Part shown: one piece after another, positions 7,870 to 15,545 of the stretch
Position numbering within the stretch: position 1 is the stretch's first letter
How the letters are laid out: each line of letters begins with the position of its first letter
Assembly: GCA_964347945.1 (NCBI GenBank)
Contig: CAYGAW010000058.1
Coordinates: forward strand, 1 to 31,245
Source: CAYGAW01 sp964347945
Lineage (GTDB): Bacteria; Chloroflexota; Anaerolineae; UBA7937; B3-Chlor
Length of the DNA stretch: 31,245 nt
Reading direction: 5' to 3'
The notes under the pieces: model-generated
Told to the model about the DNA's origin: nothing
The model's database searches: none
The model's input: the letters and a program-made list of their open reading frames with translations, nothing else
Position numbers and translations under genes: made by a program

Positions 7870-8044
7870 TTCTCTCCTCCAGAAAACTAAGGCCGTTGGT
7901 AGAATCTGCTGCCATCACCCTGAGCGCATTCGTAGGCTCACTCTTGCTGCCGCGATCAAAGGTGCGCAAGGCTCCTAGCAGACCCTCTTTCCAACAGCCT
8001 GAACGCTATGTTCTTTCTTAACGGTAGTAGCTACCAGCCCTCCG
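7870..8044. other. 175-nt gap upstream of the citrate-cleavage-like cluster
   Basis: This gap lies between the TPR gene stop and the ligase beta start. A short inverted repeat (GGTAG CTA CTACC, minus strand) sits just after the TPR stop but has no T-run. I found no convincing -35/-10 pair on the minus strand, so the cluster may be read through from the TPR promoter or use a weak or regulated promoter. Confidence 0.4.
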
Positions 8045-8713
8045 CTAGGTCTCCCTGAACTGCTTCTCCAGTTGATCCAGCATGATGGCGGCCTGCACAA
8101 GCATATCCAGCGGATTTTTCTCCCCACGGAAGTACCTATAGTCACAAGGCATAATGTCCAGTGTCTCGACCAGATCCTGATAGCGGCTTCTGAGTGCGCT
8201 GACACTGACCTCATACTTATTCGCCATCTCGACCTGGGTCACTTGTCTGAAGTTCAACTTACGAATGATGTAGTCCAACGCGCTGGCCCAAGCTTCGGGC
8301 TTGCGCATAGGCAAGTTGCGACGCCCAGCGGCGATGCGGAACTCCCACCACATCTGCATGGCCGCGCTTATCTCCTCGAGGGGGATAGCCTCGTTCGTCA
8401 TGACCCGTGTGAGGGCCGATTCCACCGGGTCCATGCCTACCTCAAACAACGCGCGAAATCGCTGCCGCAGCCTGGTGTCAGACTCCAGGTCGATGAAGTC
8501 CCGCAGCGAGGTCAACGCCTCCTCCCACTGTCCGAAGCGCGCCCGTGCCCGAGCCAGGTTGAGGTGGTATTCGGGATCATCGGGCGCCAGTCGGACCGCC
8601 TCCTTGAAGCGCGTAATGGCGTCCTCCACCTCCCACTTCTCATAGCACTCCAGGCCCTCGACGTTGTAGGTAGCCGCCTTCTCCTTTACATCTTCGGCTT
8701 TCCTTCCGTCCAT
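8045..8713 (-). CDS. TPR protein with C-terminal helix-turn-helix-like segment
   Basis: A 222-residue soluble protein. Residues 14-70 form about two tetratricopeptide repeats (GLECYEKWEVEDAITRFKEA, then the LNLARARARFGQWEEAL block). Residues 138-188 resemble a cyclin/TFIIB-like or HTH segment: SALDYIIRKL, then TQVEMANKYEVSVSALRSRY, where an active TQ.E.A..Y.VS pattern suggests DNA or RNA binding. A regulator or scaffold role is inference. ATG 8713 has AAGGAGA six bases ahead, and a good promoter lies at 8749-8777. It precedes the metabolic cluster on the same strand by 175 nt and could be its first transcribed gene or its regulator. No transmembrane segment is present. I do not recognise a named family beyond the repeats. 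Confidence 0.8.
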   Translation of the reverse strand: MDGRKAEDVKEKAATYNVEGLECYEKWEVEDAITRFKEAVRLAPDDPEYHLNLARARARFGQWEEALTSLRDFIDLESDTRLRQRFRALFEVGMDPVESALTRVMTNEAIPLEEISAAMQMWWEFRIAAGRRNLPMRKPEAWASALDYIIRKLNFRQVTQVEMANKYEVSVSALRSRYQDLVETLDIMPCDYRYFRGEKNPLDMLVQAAIMLDQLEKQFRET

Positions 8714-8748
8714 GCGGGGTCTCCTTCAGGTCATCTCTTGGCAAGACA

Positions 8749-8777
8749 ATTCTAGCACAATCACAGGGCCGTGCAAA
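8749..8777 (-). promoter_or_regulatory. Promoter for the TPR gene
   Basis: Minus strand -35 TTTGCA (8777-8772), 17-nt spacer, -10 TAGAAT (8754-8749) preceded by TGC, an extended -10. Expected start of transcription is near 8742, about 29 nt before the ATG. Confidence 0.6.
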
Positions 8778-8789
8778 GCTCCAACCCAG

Positions 8790-9674
8790 CTATTCCCCCT
8801 CCTCCAGCACGCCATCGGAGACGAGAACGGGCTTCAAAGCGGCGACAGCGACTTCCAGCATCGACTCATCGGGCTCTCGAGTAGTCAAAGACTGCAGCGC
8901 CATGCCCGGCAAAACAGCAGCCCTGACCGCAGGATTGTGGCTGTGGCTGGCAGCAAAACGGACGAATTCATAGGAAATGCCGGCGATAACCGGGATAAGC
9001 AGAAGCCGAGAGACGATCCGCCACACCAACGGCGGACGCCCAAAGAAAGCGAAGATGAGAACGGAGAGTAACACCACTATCAGCAGAAAGCTGGTGCCGC
9101 AGCGGGCGTGAGCAGTGCTGTGGGCACTGATGCCCTCTGCGTCCAGAGGAGCTCCGCTCTCGAAGGCGTCGATCGTCTTGTGCTCGGCACCATGGTAGGC
9201 GAACACACGTCTGATGTCGGGCACGAGGCCGACCAAGAACAGATACAGCAAGAGTATGGACAGACGAATCAGCCCCTCAAACAAGTTACTCAGGAGGTCT
9301 GAGGAGATGAAACGGTCCACGAGCCCCACCAGCACCAAGGGCAACACAAAGAAAAGGGCAACACCAAGGGCCAGGGAAAGGATCAGTGTGACAAGAATCG
9401 CAGGAGTCGAGAGTTCGACTTCATCCTCGGACAATGCCACGTTGGCGGAGTACATGAGCGTACGTGTGCCCAGATTCAGTGTGTCCCAGAGCACCAACAA
9501 CCCGCGCACAAAGGGAAGCTTACGCCACACGCTGTCGTAGATCGCCCCGCTAAGCGGTTCAGAGTGAAGGACTATCTTTCCCGAGGGGTCCCGCACCGCT
9601 ACGGCCATGCTCTTTCGACCGCGCATCATTACCCCCTCGATCACCGCTTGGCCGCCGTAGTGGAAATCGTCCAA
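8790..9674 (-). CDS. yqhQ: DUF1385/YqhQ-family membrane protein
   Basis: A 294-residue protein with the family signature YGGQAVIEGVMMRG at 6-19 and a conserved AYHGAEHKTIDAFE at 159-172, then HARCGTSFLL near 189. Hydrophobic segments near 92-118, 135-152, 194-212 and 216-236 predict an integral membrane protein. The function of the family is unknown; the conserved His/Glu residues suggest metal binding or catalysis. The start is TTG 9674: it is the only start-type codon between the upstream in-frame stop and the signature, and GGAG sits ahead of it. It has its own promoter (9716-9744) and is divergent from the Nudix gene. A 76-nt gap with a separate promoter precedes the TPR gene, so co-transcription is optional. 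Confidence 0.92.
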   Translation of the reverse strand: MDDFHYGGQAVIEGVMMRGRKSMAVAVRDPSGKIVLHSEPLSGAIYDSVWRKLPFVRGLLVLWDTLNLGTRTLMYSANVALSEDEVELSTPAILVTLILSLALGVALFFVLPLVLVGLVDRFISSDLLSNLFEGLIRLSILLLYLFLVGLVPDIRRVFAYHGAEHKTIDAFESGAPLDAEGISAHSTAHARCGTSFLLIVVLLSVLIFAFFGRPPLVWRIVSRLLLIPVIAGISYEFVRFAASHSHNPAVRAAVLPGMALQSLTTREPDESMLEVAVAALKPVLVSDGVLEEGE

Positions 9675-9715
9675 GGCCCTCTCCGTGGCAAGCCACCTCT
9701 AGCCGTACGTCGTGG

Positions 9716-9744
9716 ATTGTACCCAAAATGGCCCGCATGGGCAA
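9716..9744 (-). promoter_or_regulatory. Promoter for the yqhQ-like gene
   Basis: Minus strand -35 TTGCCC (9744-9739), 17-nt spacer, -10 TACAAT (9721-9716). The predicted transcript starts near 9709, about 35 nt ahead of the TTG start codon. Confidence 0.6.
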
Positions 9745-9827
9745 TGCCATTCCTGCGCAAGCCAAATCATCCACGAAAGCCAGGTACAACTCATGAAGAG
9801 CATGTCACGCCCAGAGGCCAACAAATC

Positions 9828-9856
9828 TGTACATCTCTGAGCGCAGATGTTATAAT
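9828..9856 (+). promoter_or_regulatory. Promoter for the Nudix hydrolase gene
   Basis: -35 TGTACA (9828-9833), 17-nt spacer, -10 TATAAT (9851-9856) with an upstream TG one base away (extended -10). Transcription would begin near 9863, leaving a leader of about 23 nt before ATG 9886. Confidence 0.75.
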
Positions 9857-9885
9857 TCGCTTGCACAGGGAGCCACCGTGAAGAG

Positions 9886-10374
9886 ATGAAGCAGGAGGCA
9901 ATCCGCAAGCTCGTTGCTGTGCGTACCCTCGTCTTCAAAGACGAACAGGTGCTCCTGGTTGGGCACCGTTCGCCCAAGACAGGCACCGTCTGGTGGATGG
10001 CACCGGGTGGACTGGTGCGCCGCCGCGAGCATGCTATGGAGGCGGCAGCACGGGAGGTGAAAGAGGAAACCGGGCTCGACGTAGAGATCGAGGGTCTGGT
10101 GTACTGGCTGGAGTGGCTCTGGGAGGAATCCTACTGTCTTGAGTTGTACTTCTTGGGAAACGTGACGGGCGGGACTTTGACCGTGGGCACTGACCCGGAA
10201 CTGGATGAAGCACGGCAAGTGATCTTCGATGCTCGCTTCTTCAAGTTGACGGAACTGAAGGATCACCCCGTCTATCCCAAGGTCTTCAGGACCATGCTAG
10301 CGCAGGACTGGCGCCGAGGTTTCGCGGGAGGCGCCATGTACCTGGGCATCGACAAGCCCGATCTCCCGAGATAG
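9886..10374 (+). CDS. Nudix hydrolase
   Basis: A 162-residue Nudix-fold protein. A complete Nudix box (GX5EX7REUXEEXGU) starts at GLVRRREHAMEAAAREVKEE and ends in TGL, with the metal-binding Glu residues present. The family hydrolyses nucleoside diphosphates linked to another group; substrate cannot be told from the box. The sequence around the box (VWWMAPGGLV before, VYWLEWLWEES after) resembles small housekeeping Nudix proteins. ATG 9886 is the only start codon in frame downstream of the predicted transcription start; the AGGGAG ahead of it is rather distant, so initiation may be weak. A 236-nt gap separates it from the next large gene, so it may be monocistronic. Confidence 0.9.
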   Translation: MKQEAIRKLVAVRTLVFKDEQVLLVGHRSPKTGTVWWMAPGGLVRRREHAMEAAAREVKEETGLDVEIEGLVYWLEWLWEESYCLELYFLGNVTGGTLTVGTDPELDEARQVIFDARFFKLTELKDHPVYPKVFRTMLAQDWRRGFAGGAMYLGIDKPDLPR

Positions 10375-10551
10375 AGCTACAAGAACGGCCTCTATGCCGA
10401 CCGGCTCCCAATGAGGGTGGGACACGAGAAGATCCGGGAACACTTAGCGTGCAGCCGGTTGGCCGTCACGCACGCCGCCACCCTGTTCTCGCGATAGCCG
10501 AAGATTGCAGGAGGCCAAAAGAGCCCACCAACCTCGCAAAGGAGCTCAGAC

Positions 10552-10614
10552 ATGGCCACCGTAGTGTGCTTCGCGAGAGCAGTCCCCAGACAGGTACAGA
10601 GGATAACCATATGA
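10552..10614 (+). CDS. Possible 20-residue leader/coupling peptide
   Basis: ATG 10552 has GGAG seven bases ahead and opens a 20-codon frame (MATVVCFARAVPRQVQRITI). Its TGA overlaps the start of the next gene in an ATGA. The combination of ribosome site, short frame and overlap looks like a translational-coupling leader for the phosphoglycerate mutase gene. Nothing else supports it as a functional protein, and short frames with these properties can occur by chance. The rest of the 10375-10551 gap holds no gene or clear promoter that I can see. Confidence 0.35.
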   Translation: MATVVCFARAVPRQVQRITI

Positions 10615-12203
10615 CATGCAGCGAATCGGGCGCATCGCACCTGTTGATGGCTGCAGCGGTTCGAGCGGCCTACGCTCGCGGCGAGGAGGACGAGACACTG
10701 GAGCCCCTCGTGCTGGTCGACGCCGAAGGCCAACCGATAGGCAGGTTTCAGGACGGGGACTACGTCATCTTCTACAACATCAGGGGCGAGCGGGAGGTGG
10801 AGCTCACTCGCTCCTTCGTGGAAGAGGGCTTCCAGGAGTTTCCAACCGCGAAGGACTTGGCGATCAACTTCGCCACCATGATTCAGTACGACGCGGATCT
10901 CAACGTCAAAGTCGCCTTTCCACCCCTGGGCCGGATAGATCAAACCCTGAGTGAGGTCATCAGCGACCATGGTCTGCGGCAAGTTAAGATCACCGAGTCG
11001 GAGAAGGCTATCCACCTCGGCTTCTTCTTGAACGGCAAGAGAAACGCGCCCTTTCCCGGTGAGGAGAGAATAATCGTGCCATCACCTCGCGTGATGGACT
11101 ACGACCAACTGCCAGAGATGGCCATCGCCCAGGTCAGTGAGGCCATGGTCCGGAGAATCGGTGATCCAAGCTACGATGTAGTGATTGCCAACTTCGTCAA
11201 CGTCGACGTGTTGGGGCACATCGAGAACCAAGAAGCGATAAAGAGAGCTGTCGAGATCGTGGACTCGCACGTCGGACAGGTCGTGGAGGCCGCTCAGAAG
11301 GCCAAGATGACGGCGCTCATAACCGCCGATCACGGCACTGTCGAGAAGTGGCTGTATCCCGATGGCGCCATAGACACCGGCCATACCGACAGCCCGGTCC
11401 CCTGCATCCTTGTCTGCCCTGAGCAGAGTAGGCTGAGGAACGGAGGCAGCCTGACCGACGTTGCCCCTACGATACTGCAACTCTTAGGGCTTCCCAAACC
11501 GCCAGCGATGACGGGGCAGAGCCTGTTGGATGGCTCACCAACCACGCCTCCAGCCAACAAGAGGGTGCTGCTTCTCATCGTCGACGGCTGGGGGGCCAGG
11601 GACGAGACACACGGCAACCTCATCTCCCAGGCTCACACCCCAGTCATGGACAGTTTGCAGCGCGAACATCCGTTCACCACTCTGAGCGCGTCAGGGAAGG
11701 CCGTGGGCATGCCGGAGGGAACCGTGGGCAACTCGGAGGCCGGACATCTTCACCTGGGTGCAGGCCGCAGGATCTACTCCGACAGGCTGCGAATAGAGGA
11801 GGCCATCGAATCCGGATCATTCTTCGAGAACCAAGCTTTCCTCTGGGCCATGAGGGGTGCGAAAAGCGACGGTAGGCGCCTGCATCTGCTGGGCATCGTA
11901 TCGTTCTACAGCTCCCACGGATCAGTGGACCACCTCTTGGCACTCTTGAAGCTGGCCAAACAAGAAGGCCTGAAGCAAGTGTACGTTCACTCGATGCTGG
12001 GTCGCAGGGGCGAGCACCCCGAGAGCGGCGCGAGATACGTACAGACCGTCGAGGAGGCGGTAGAGAAACTCGGACTGGGAAAGGTGGTGTCTGTCATAGG
12101 CAGATTCTGGGCACTGGACAGAGAGGAGAACTGGGATAGGATCGAGAAGACATATCGCTGGCTGGTGCGCGGCGAAGGACGAGCCGTGAAAGGAACGAAG
12201 TGA
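10611..12203 (+). CDS. gpmI: Circularly permuted cofactor-independent phosphoglycerate mutase (iPGM family)
   Basis: A 530-residue protein containing all of the gpmI family sequence, but with the halves exchanged. Residues 11-306 match the normal C-terminal half: NIRGER (R58, R61), K132 in ESEKAIH, D199/H203 in NVDVLGH, ITADHG (D240, H241), H258 in GHTDSPVP, ending APTILQLLG...MTGQSL, the usual C-terminus. After a linker (307-316) residues 317-524 match the normal N-terminal half: VLLLIVDGWG (D325), catalytic S375 in GNSEAGHLHLGAG, then GRFWALDR, ending YRWLVRGEG. All metal-binding residues and the catalytic Ser are kept. The phosphotransferase motifs differ: SDGGVHSH reads SFYSSHGS (H436 kept), and LDGRD reads LGRRG. 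ATG 10611 is chosen for AGAGG eight bases ahead; a longer reading to 10449 adds no family sequence. The stop overlaps the histidine phosphatase start. Confidence 0.9.
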   Translation: MTCSESGASHLLMAAAVRAAYARGEEDETLEPLVLVDAEGQPIGRFQDGDYVIFYNIRGEREVELTRSFVEEGFQEFPTAKDLAINFATMIQYDADLNVKVAFPPLGRIDQTLSEVISDHGLRQVKITESEKAIHLGFFLNGKRNAPFPGEERIIVPSPRVMDYDQLPEMAIAQVSEAMVRRIGDPSYDVVIANFVNVDVLGHIENQEAIKRAVEIVDSHVGQVVEAAQKAKMTALITADHGTVEKWLYPDGAIDTGHTDSPVPCILVCPEQSRLRNGGSLTDVAPTILQLLGLPKPPAMTGQSLLDGSPTTPPANKRVLLLIVDGWGARDETHGNLISQAHTPVMDSLQREHPFTTLSASGKAVGMPEGTVGNSEAGHLHLGAGRRIYSDRLRIEEAIESGSFFENQAFLWAMRGAKSDGRRLHLLGIVSFYSSHGSVDHLLALLKLAKQEGLKQVYVHSMLGRRGEHPESGARYVQTVEEAVEKLGLGKVVSVIGRFWALDREENWDRIEKTYRWLVRGEGRAVKGTK

Positions 12204-12826
12204 CCCGGCTATTGCTCATCCGCCACGCACTAAACGACTGGGTAGGGAAACGAGTCGCAGGGTGGACGCCTGGCATATCCCTGAACGAGGAGGGGCGCAA
12301 ACAGGCAGCACGCCTCGCCGAATGGCTGGATCTCGTGCCCCTGGAGGCGATATACGCCAGTCCGCTGGAGCGCGCGGTGGAAACGGCGCAGCCAATAGCC
12401 AAATCCCACGACCTGGAAGTGCAGATCCGAGACACTCTGGGAGAGACTCGCTATGGGGAACTGGATGGCAAATCCATAGAAGAGGCGATGAAGAGCGATC
12501 TCTGGGAGCAGTTTCGAGCCTATCCCAGCAGTACACGCTTTCCCGGCGCGGAGACCATCTACGAAGTACAAGTGCGCGTGGTCGGCGAATTAGAGAGGCT
12601 TCTGCGGACTCACTCTCGCGGCAATATCGCCGTGGTCACGCACGCTGACCCCATCAGGGTAGCGGTAGCACGATACATCGGACTGCCGCTGGACCTGGTG
12701 GGGCGCATCCGGGTTTCTCCCGCCTCCGTCACCGTATTGCGTCTTGACGAGTGGGGACCCCGCCTGACCCATCTGAGCCACACCGGTTCCCTGGACTTCC
12801 TCGGAGTGAAGCAGGACCCGGGCTGA
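12200..12826 (+). CDS. Histidine phosphatase superfamily protein (dPGM/CobC fold)
   Basis: A 208-residue protein of the branch-1 histidine phosphatase fold. The phospho-acceptor motif reads LLIRHALNDW (R8, H9) with RHA instead of the usual RHG. SPLERAVETA (R58), LGETRYGELDG (E82) and VTHADPIRV (H148) complete the active-site set. It could be a phosphatase or a phosphomutase; the family includes cofactor-dependent phosphoglycerate mutases and sugar-phosphate phosphatases. GTG 12200 overlaps the permuted mutase stop (GTGA), with AAGGA ahead, so the two are translationally coupled. Two unrelated folds, both linked to phosphoglycerate chemistry, thus share one transcript. It ends 5 nt from a convergent gene. 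Confidence 0.9.
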   Translation: MTRLLLIRHALNDWVGKRVAGWTPGISLNEEGRKQAARLAEWLDLVPLEAIYASPLERAVETAQPIAKSHDLEVQIRDTLGETRYGELDGKSIEEAMKSDLWEQFRAYPSSTRFPGAETIYEVQVRVVGELERLLRTHSRGNIAVVTHADPIRVAVARYIGLPLDLVGRIRVSPASVTVLRLDEWGPRLTHLSHTGSLDFLGVKQDPG

Positions 12827-12831
12827 CCGCA

Positions 12832-14913
12832 TCACGGTCGAGCATCAACGTCCAGCGTCGTGAAGACGAGAGTTGGCTCGCCCTCGCCTTCGTCTCTTAT
12901 CCGCAGGATGTTGGTCCCTTGCGCGAGAGGCAGCGGAGGCGTTTCGAACTGGCTGGCTCCGGCGCCCACCTCATATCTCTCCATCACTCCCCCGTCCAAA
13001 CCGACCACCAGAGGACGGGCCGCCTCCCCGCTCAAGGCCTCGAAGGTCAGCCGCACCTCCTGACTGACAGGGGCGATGATGGCGCAGGTTGCCTCCAAGC
13101 CCAGTTCTCGCGCTGACTGCCCGTCAACCACCTGTCGCCCGCCCCAGTCGGCTCCCAGTACCAGCAGAGGTGTCCGAGGCTCCCGGTCTGCCTCTCCGTA
13201 GACGGTGATCTGACCATCTTCGTAGAGCGGCAACTGGTCGCCAAACACTTGCTCAACCAGGCCGAGATTTGTCTCCCTCTCCTTCCCAGGCGGCAGCATA
13301 TACCGGTGCAGGATCGCGTACTTGATGTCCAGATACGCCATCACTTGGGGAGCAACCTCACCCGGATCTTGAGCTATGATGTCAGGGCCAAGGAAGCGGA
13401 AGTGCTGTAGAACGGGCACCCTCTCCACCAACGAAAGGGGATTGGGTCGCGTCACATAGCCTGCGATAATGGGCTTGTGATGAACAGTCTGGTACAGAAG
13501 ATGAGCGGGCCGGTCCCAGTTCAAGGGCAACTCCAGGATGACGTACTCCTCTTCATCAGCTGCCAGTCTGTGGTAAAACGATGGCACGTAGACCTCGGTC
13601 ATCGGATATGGCGCGGGCAGGAACTCCAAGCAGACCAAGGCCGTGGCCACGACGGCTAGCACCCTCCCCCTGCTCGCAGGCAGAGGAGCCAAGAGCCGCT
13701 GAAGTCCTAGCGCCACCAAAGGGGCAAGGCTGAGCATCACCATTACGTCGAACCGGCTGACAGAGCGGGCAATCCTGAAGAAAGGTAGGAAGCGATACAG
13801 CGCTAGATAGGGAAGCGGCAGGCCCACCTCTCGCCCCGCGATGTGGAGATAGGGGCCTAGAGAGATTATGAAGAACGTCAAGCAACTGACGGCCCAGAAC
13901 GCCCCACCACGCCTTCTGGTCCAGAGGGCGTACCCCGCGAGTGCCAGGGGGATGTAGCCCGCGAAGACCATCCTCTCAGAGGTGCTGCTCGTGAAAGCCT
14001 CGCTCAGGCTAGCGGCCGCCTCTCCCCACAGAGGATGAAACTCGTTGGGAGTGATGAAGGCCAGCAAGTCGGCTGAGAGACGCACAGTGGTCTCGAAGGG
14101 CGAGAGCAGATGGCTGGGGTCCTGTAGAGCCTCCCATACCATGGGCACCAATAACGGCGAGAGGACGATACCGCTCACCACCAATACCAACCCGGTTTTC
14201 GACACGAGAGGTCGGCGTCGGCGATCGGCCCGCGCCCTGTATGCCAGATAGAGAATGGTGAAGATGAGCAGATAGAGAACGAAGTACCAGTCGCAAACAG
14301 CAGCGAGCACGAGAAACGCGACAGGCAGACCTATTTGGGAAACTGGCCGCATCCTCGCCGATGACAAAGATTTCACCAGGGCCAGCACGTAGAAAGGCAA
14401 CCACTCTACGGAGATGACCTGCATGTGGCCCAAGAGATGAGCGAAGTGGAAGGGGGAGAAGGTGAAGACAGCGCCAGCCAGAAAGGCCACCAGGTGATCG
14501 CGTGTTCTCTGACCTCCTCCAATAACGTACAGAGCCAGAAGGTAGGTTCCGTACCCTCCCAGCACGAAGGAGAGAAGGACCACGAAGTTGTACGAAGCGG
14601 TCAAACCAAAGCACAGCTGGATGGGCAAGCTCACCAGGGAGTTGAAGACGTTCAACGTGTGAAATAGCAGACTATACCCCGTGGGGTAGTAGAGGTAGGT
14701 GGTGAAATAGGGACTCTGATGCAGATCCAGTACCGCGGTCTTGACCCACCACAGATTCCAGTAGTTCTGCCACCCGTCGAAGCCATCGCCAGGGATGGCC
14801 GTGGCTAGATTTAGAACCAAGGGATAGGTCATCAGCAGGGTCAACAGGAGAAAGCCGCTGAGGGCGAGGACGTGGGGCCGTGCTGACTTGAAGGTGACTC
14901 TTCTTTCAAGCAT
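12832..14913 (-). CDS. Large polytopic membrane protein, GT-C glycosyltransferase-like
   Basis: A 693-residue protein. Hydrophobic segments fill roughly residues 13-440, with a soluble beta-rich C-terminal part (about 470-693). The first hydrophobic helix is followed by a loop with GDGFDGWQNYWNLWW. An acidic or aromatic loop after the first transmembrane helix is the usual active-site position in GT-C lipid-linked sugar transferases, so I suspect such a role, but no family-defining motif is certain. The start ATG 14913 lacks a good ribosome site. It is the last gene of a three-gene minus-strand group with the PAP2 protein (45 nt upstream) and the alpha/beta-hydrolase protein, which suggests envelope lipid or polysaccharide work. 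It converges with the histidine phosphatase gene. Confidence 0.75.
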   Translation of the reverse strand: MLERRVTFKSARPHVLALSGFLLLTLLMTYPLVLNLATAIPGDGFDGWQNYWNLWWVKTAVLDLHQSPYFTTYLYYPTGYSLLFHTLNVFNSLVSLPIQLCFGLTASYNFVVLLSFVLGGYGTYLLALYVIGGGQRTRDHLVAFLAGAVFTFSPFHFAHLLGHMQVISVEWLPFYVLALVKSLSSARMRPVSQIGLPVAFLVLAAVCDWYFVLYLLIFTILYLAYRARADRRRRPLVSKTGLVLVVSGIVLSPLLVPMVWEALQDPSHLLSPFETTVRLSADLLAFITPNEFHPLWGEAAASLSEAFTSSTSERMVFAGYIPLALAGYALWTRRRGGAFWAVSCLTFFIISLGPYLHIAGREVGLPLPYLALYRFLPFFRIARSVSRFDVMVMLSLAPLVALGLQRLLAPLPASRGRVLAVVATALVCLEFLPAPYPMTEVYVPSFYHRLAADEEEYVILELPLNWDRPAHLLYQTVHHKPIIAGYVTRPNPLSLVERVPVLQHFRFLGPDIIAQDPGEVAPQVMAYLDIKYAILHRYMLPPGKERETNLGLVEQVFGDQLPLYEDGQITVYGEADREPRTPLLVLGADWGGRQVVDGQSARELGLEATCAIIAPVSQEVRLTFEALSGEAARPLVVGLDGGVMERYEVGAGASQFETPPLPLAQGTNILRIRDEGEGEPTLVFTTLDVDARP

Positions 14914-14958
14914 CGCAGGGGGTACCAGAGAGCATCTTGTCTCGCCGGACCGTGGCTC

Positions 14959-15537
14959 TCAGGCCAAGTAAAACCTCCGCGCCATGCCGACCATGGCCCG
15001 CATCAAAGGCTCCAGGATCCTCTGGCTTCTCCCCACGACATAGGCGGCAACGAAACCAACCAGCCCGCCTGCTATCACATCCAGCGGGTAGTGCACGCCG
15101 CAGTAGATGCGGGCAAAGACAAAGAGTCCACCCAGAATGCCCATCACAACACCCAACCGGCGATGGCGTTGCCAGGCAACCCCGGCGAAGGCAAACACGA
15201 CAGCGGCGGAGTTCGCAGGCAAGGAGGAATCCGATGGCCGATAGAAAAGCAGATTGACCTCTTGCACCGAGAATGGCCGTGGTCTGAAGTAGATCAAGTT
15301 GCAGAACTTCACCACGAGGTTGGCCAGAAGAGCGGCCACGATGATAGACAAAACGGCTCGCTGATTGCTCCTCCTCTCCTGCTTGCTGTTACCACCGAAC
15401 CAAAGAGCAGCAATCAGGAGGCATAGAGTCGTGGGCACGAAGTAGTCGTTTACCAGCAGGCGCATCAGGCTGTCCACAGCTGGCACCTGTCCTGCCAGGC
15501 CATTGATGAGATTGAAGAGCCACGTATCCAGCGGCAT
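14959..15537 (-). CDS. PAP2-family membrane protein with altered motif 2
   Basis: A 192-residue membrane protein of the PAP2 (lipid phosphate phosphatase, BcrC-like) superfamily. Motif 1 is KFCNLIYFRPRP (77-88). Motif 3 is ARIYCGVHYPLD (142-153), with the nucleophile-position His149 and Asp153. Motif 2, normally SxPSxH, reads SLPANSAA (105-112), so the general-acid His is replaced by Ser110. About five hydrophobic segments are visible. Relatives dephosphorylate undecaprenyl diphosphate or phosphatidate; activity here is doubtful or changed. AGGG lies eight bases before ATG 15537, and the gap to the upstream gene is 8 nt, indicating an operon. Confidence 0.85.
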   Translation of the reverse strand: MPLDTWLFNLINGLAGQVPAVDSLMRLLVNDYFVPTTLCLLIAALWFGGNSKQERRSNQRAVLSIIVAALLANLVVKFCNLIYFRPRPFSVQEVNLLFYRPSDSSLPANSAAVVFAFAGVAWQRHRRLGVVMGILGGLFVFARIYCGVHYPLDVIAGGLVGFVAAYVVGRSQRILEPLMRAMVGMARRFYLA

Positions 15538-15545
15538 CGAATGCC

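Noticed and set aside
7870..8044. Promoter for the nine-gene cluster
   Set aside because: TTGATC and TACGAA occur but at poor spacing; no pair met the standard used for the other promoters.
9559..9789. Minus-strand frame with a start resembling a small HypC-like protein
   Set aside because: It overlaps the yqhQ-like gene and its promoter, and no HypC motif is really present.
10449..10610. GTG 10449 as the mutase start
   Set aside because: The 54 extra residues have no family similarity, and ATG 10611 has a proper ribosome site.
10611..12203. Two separate truncated mutase genes or a frameshifted pair
   Set aside because: Both halves are in one uninterrupted frame, sum to one full enzyme, and keep all metal ligands.
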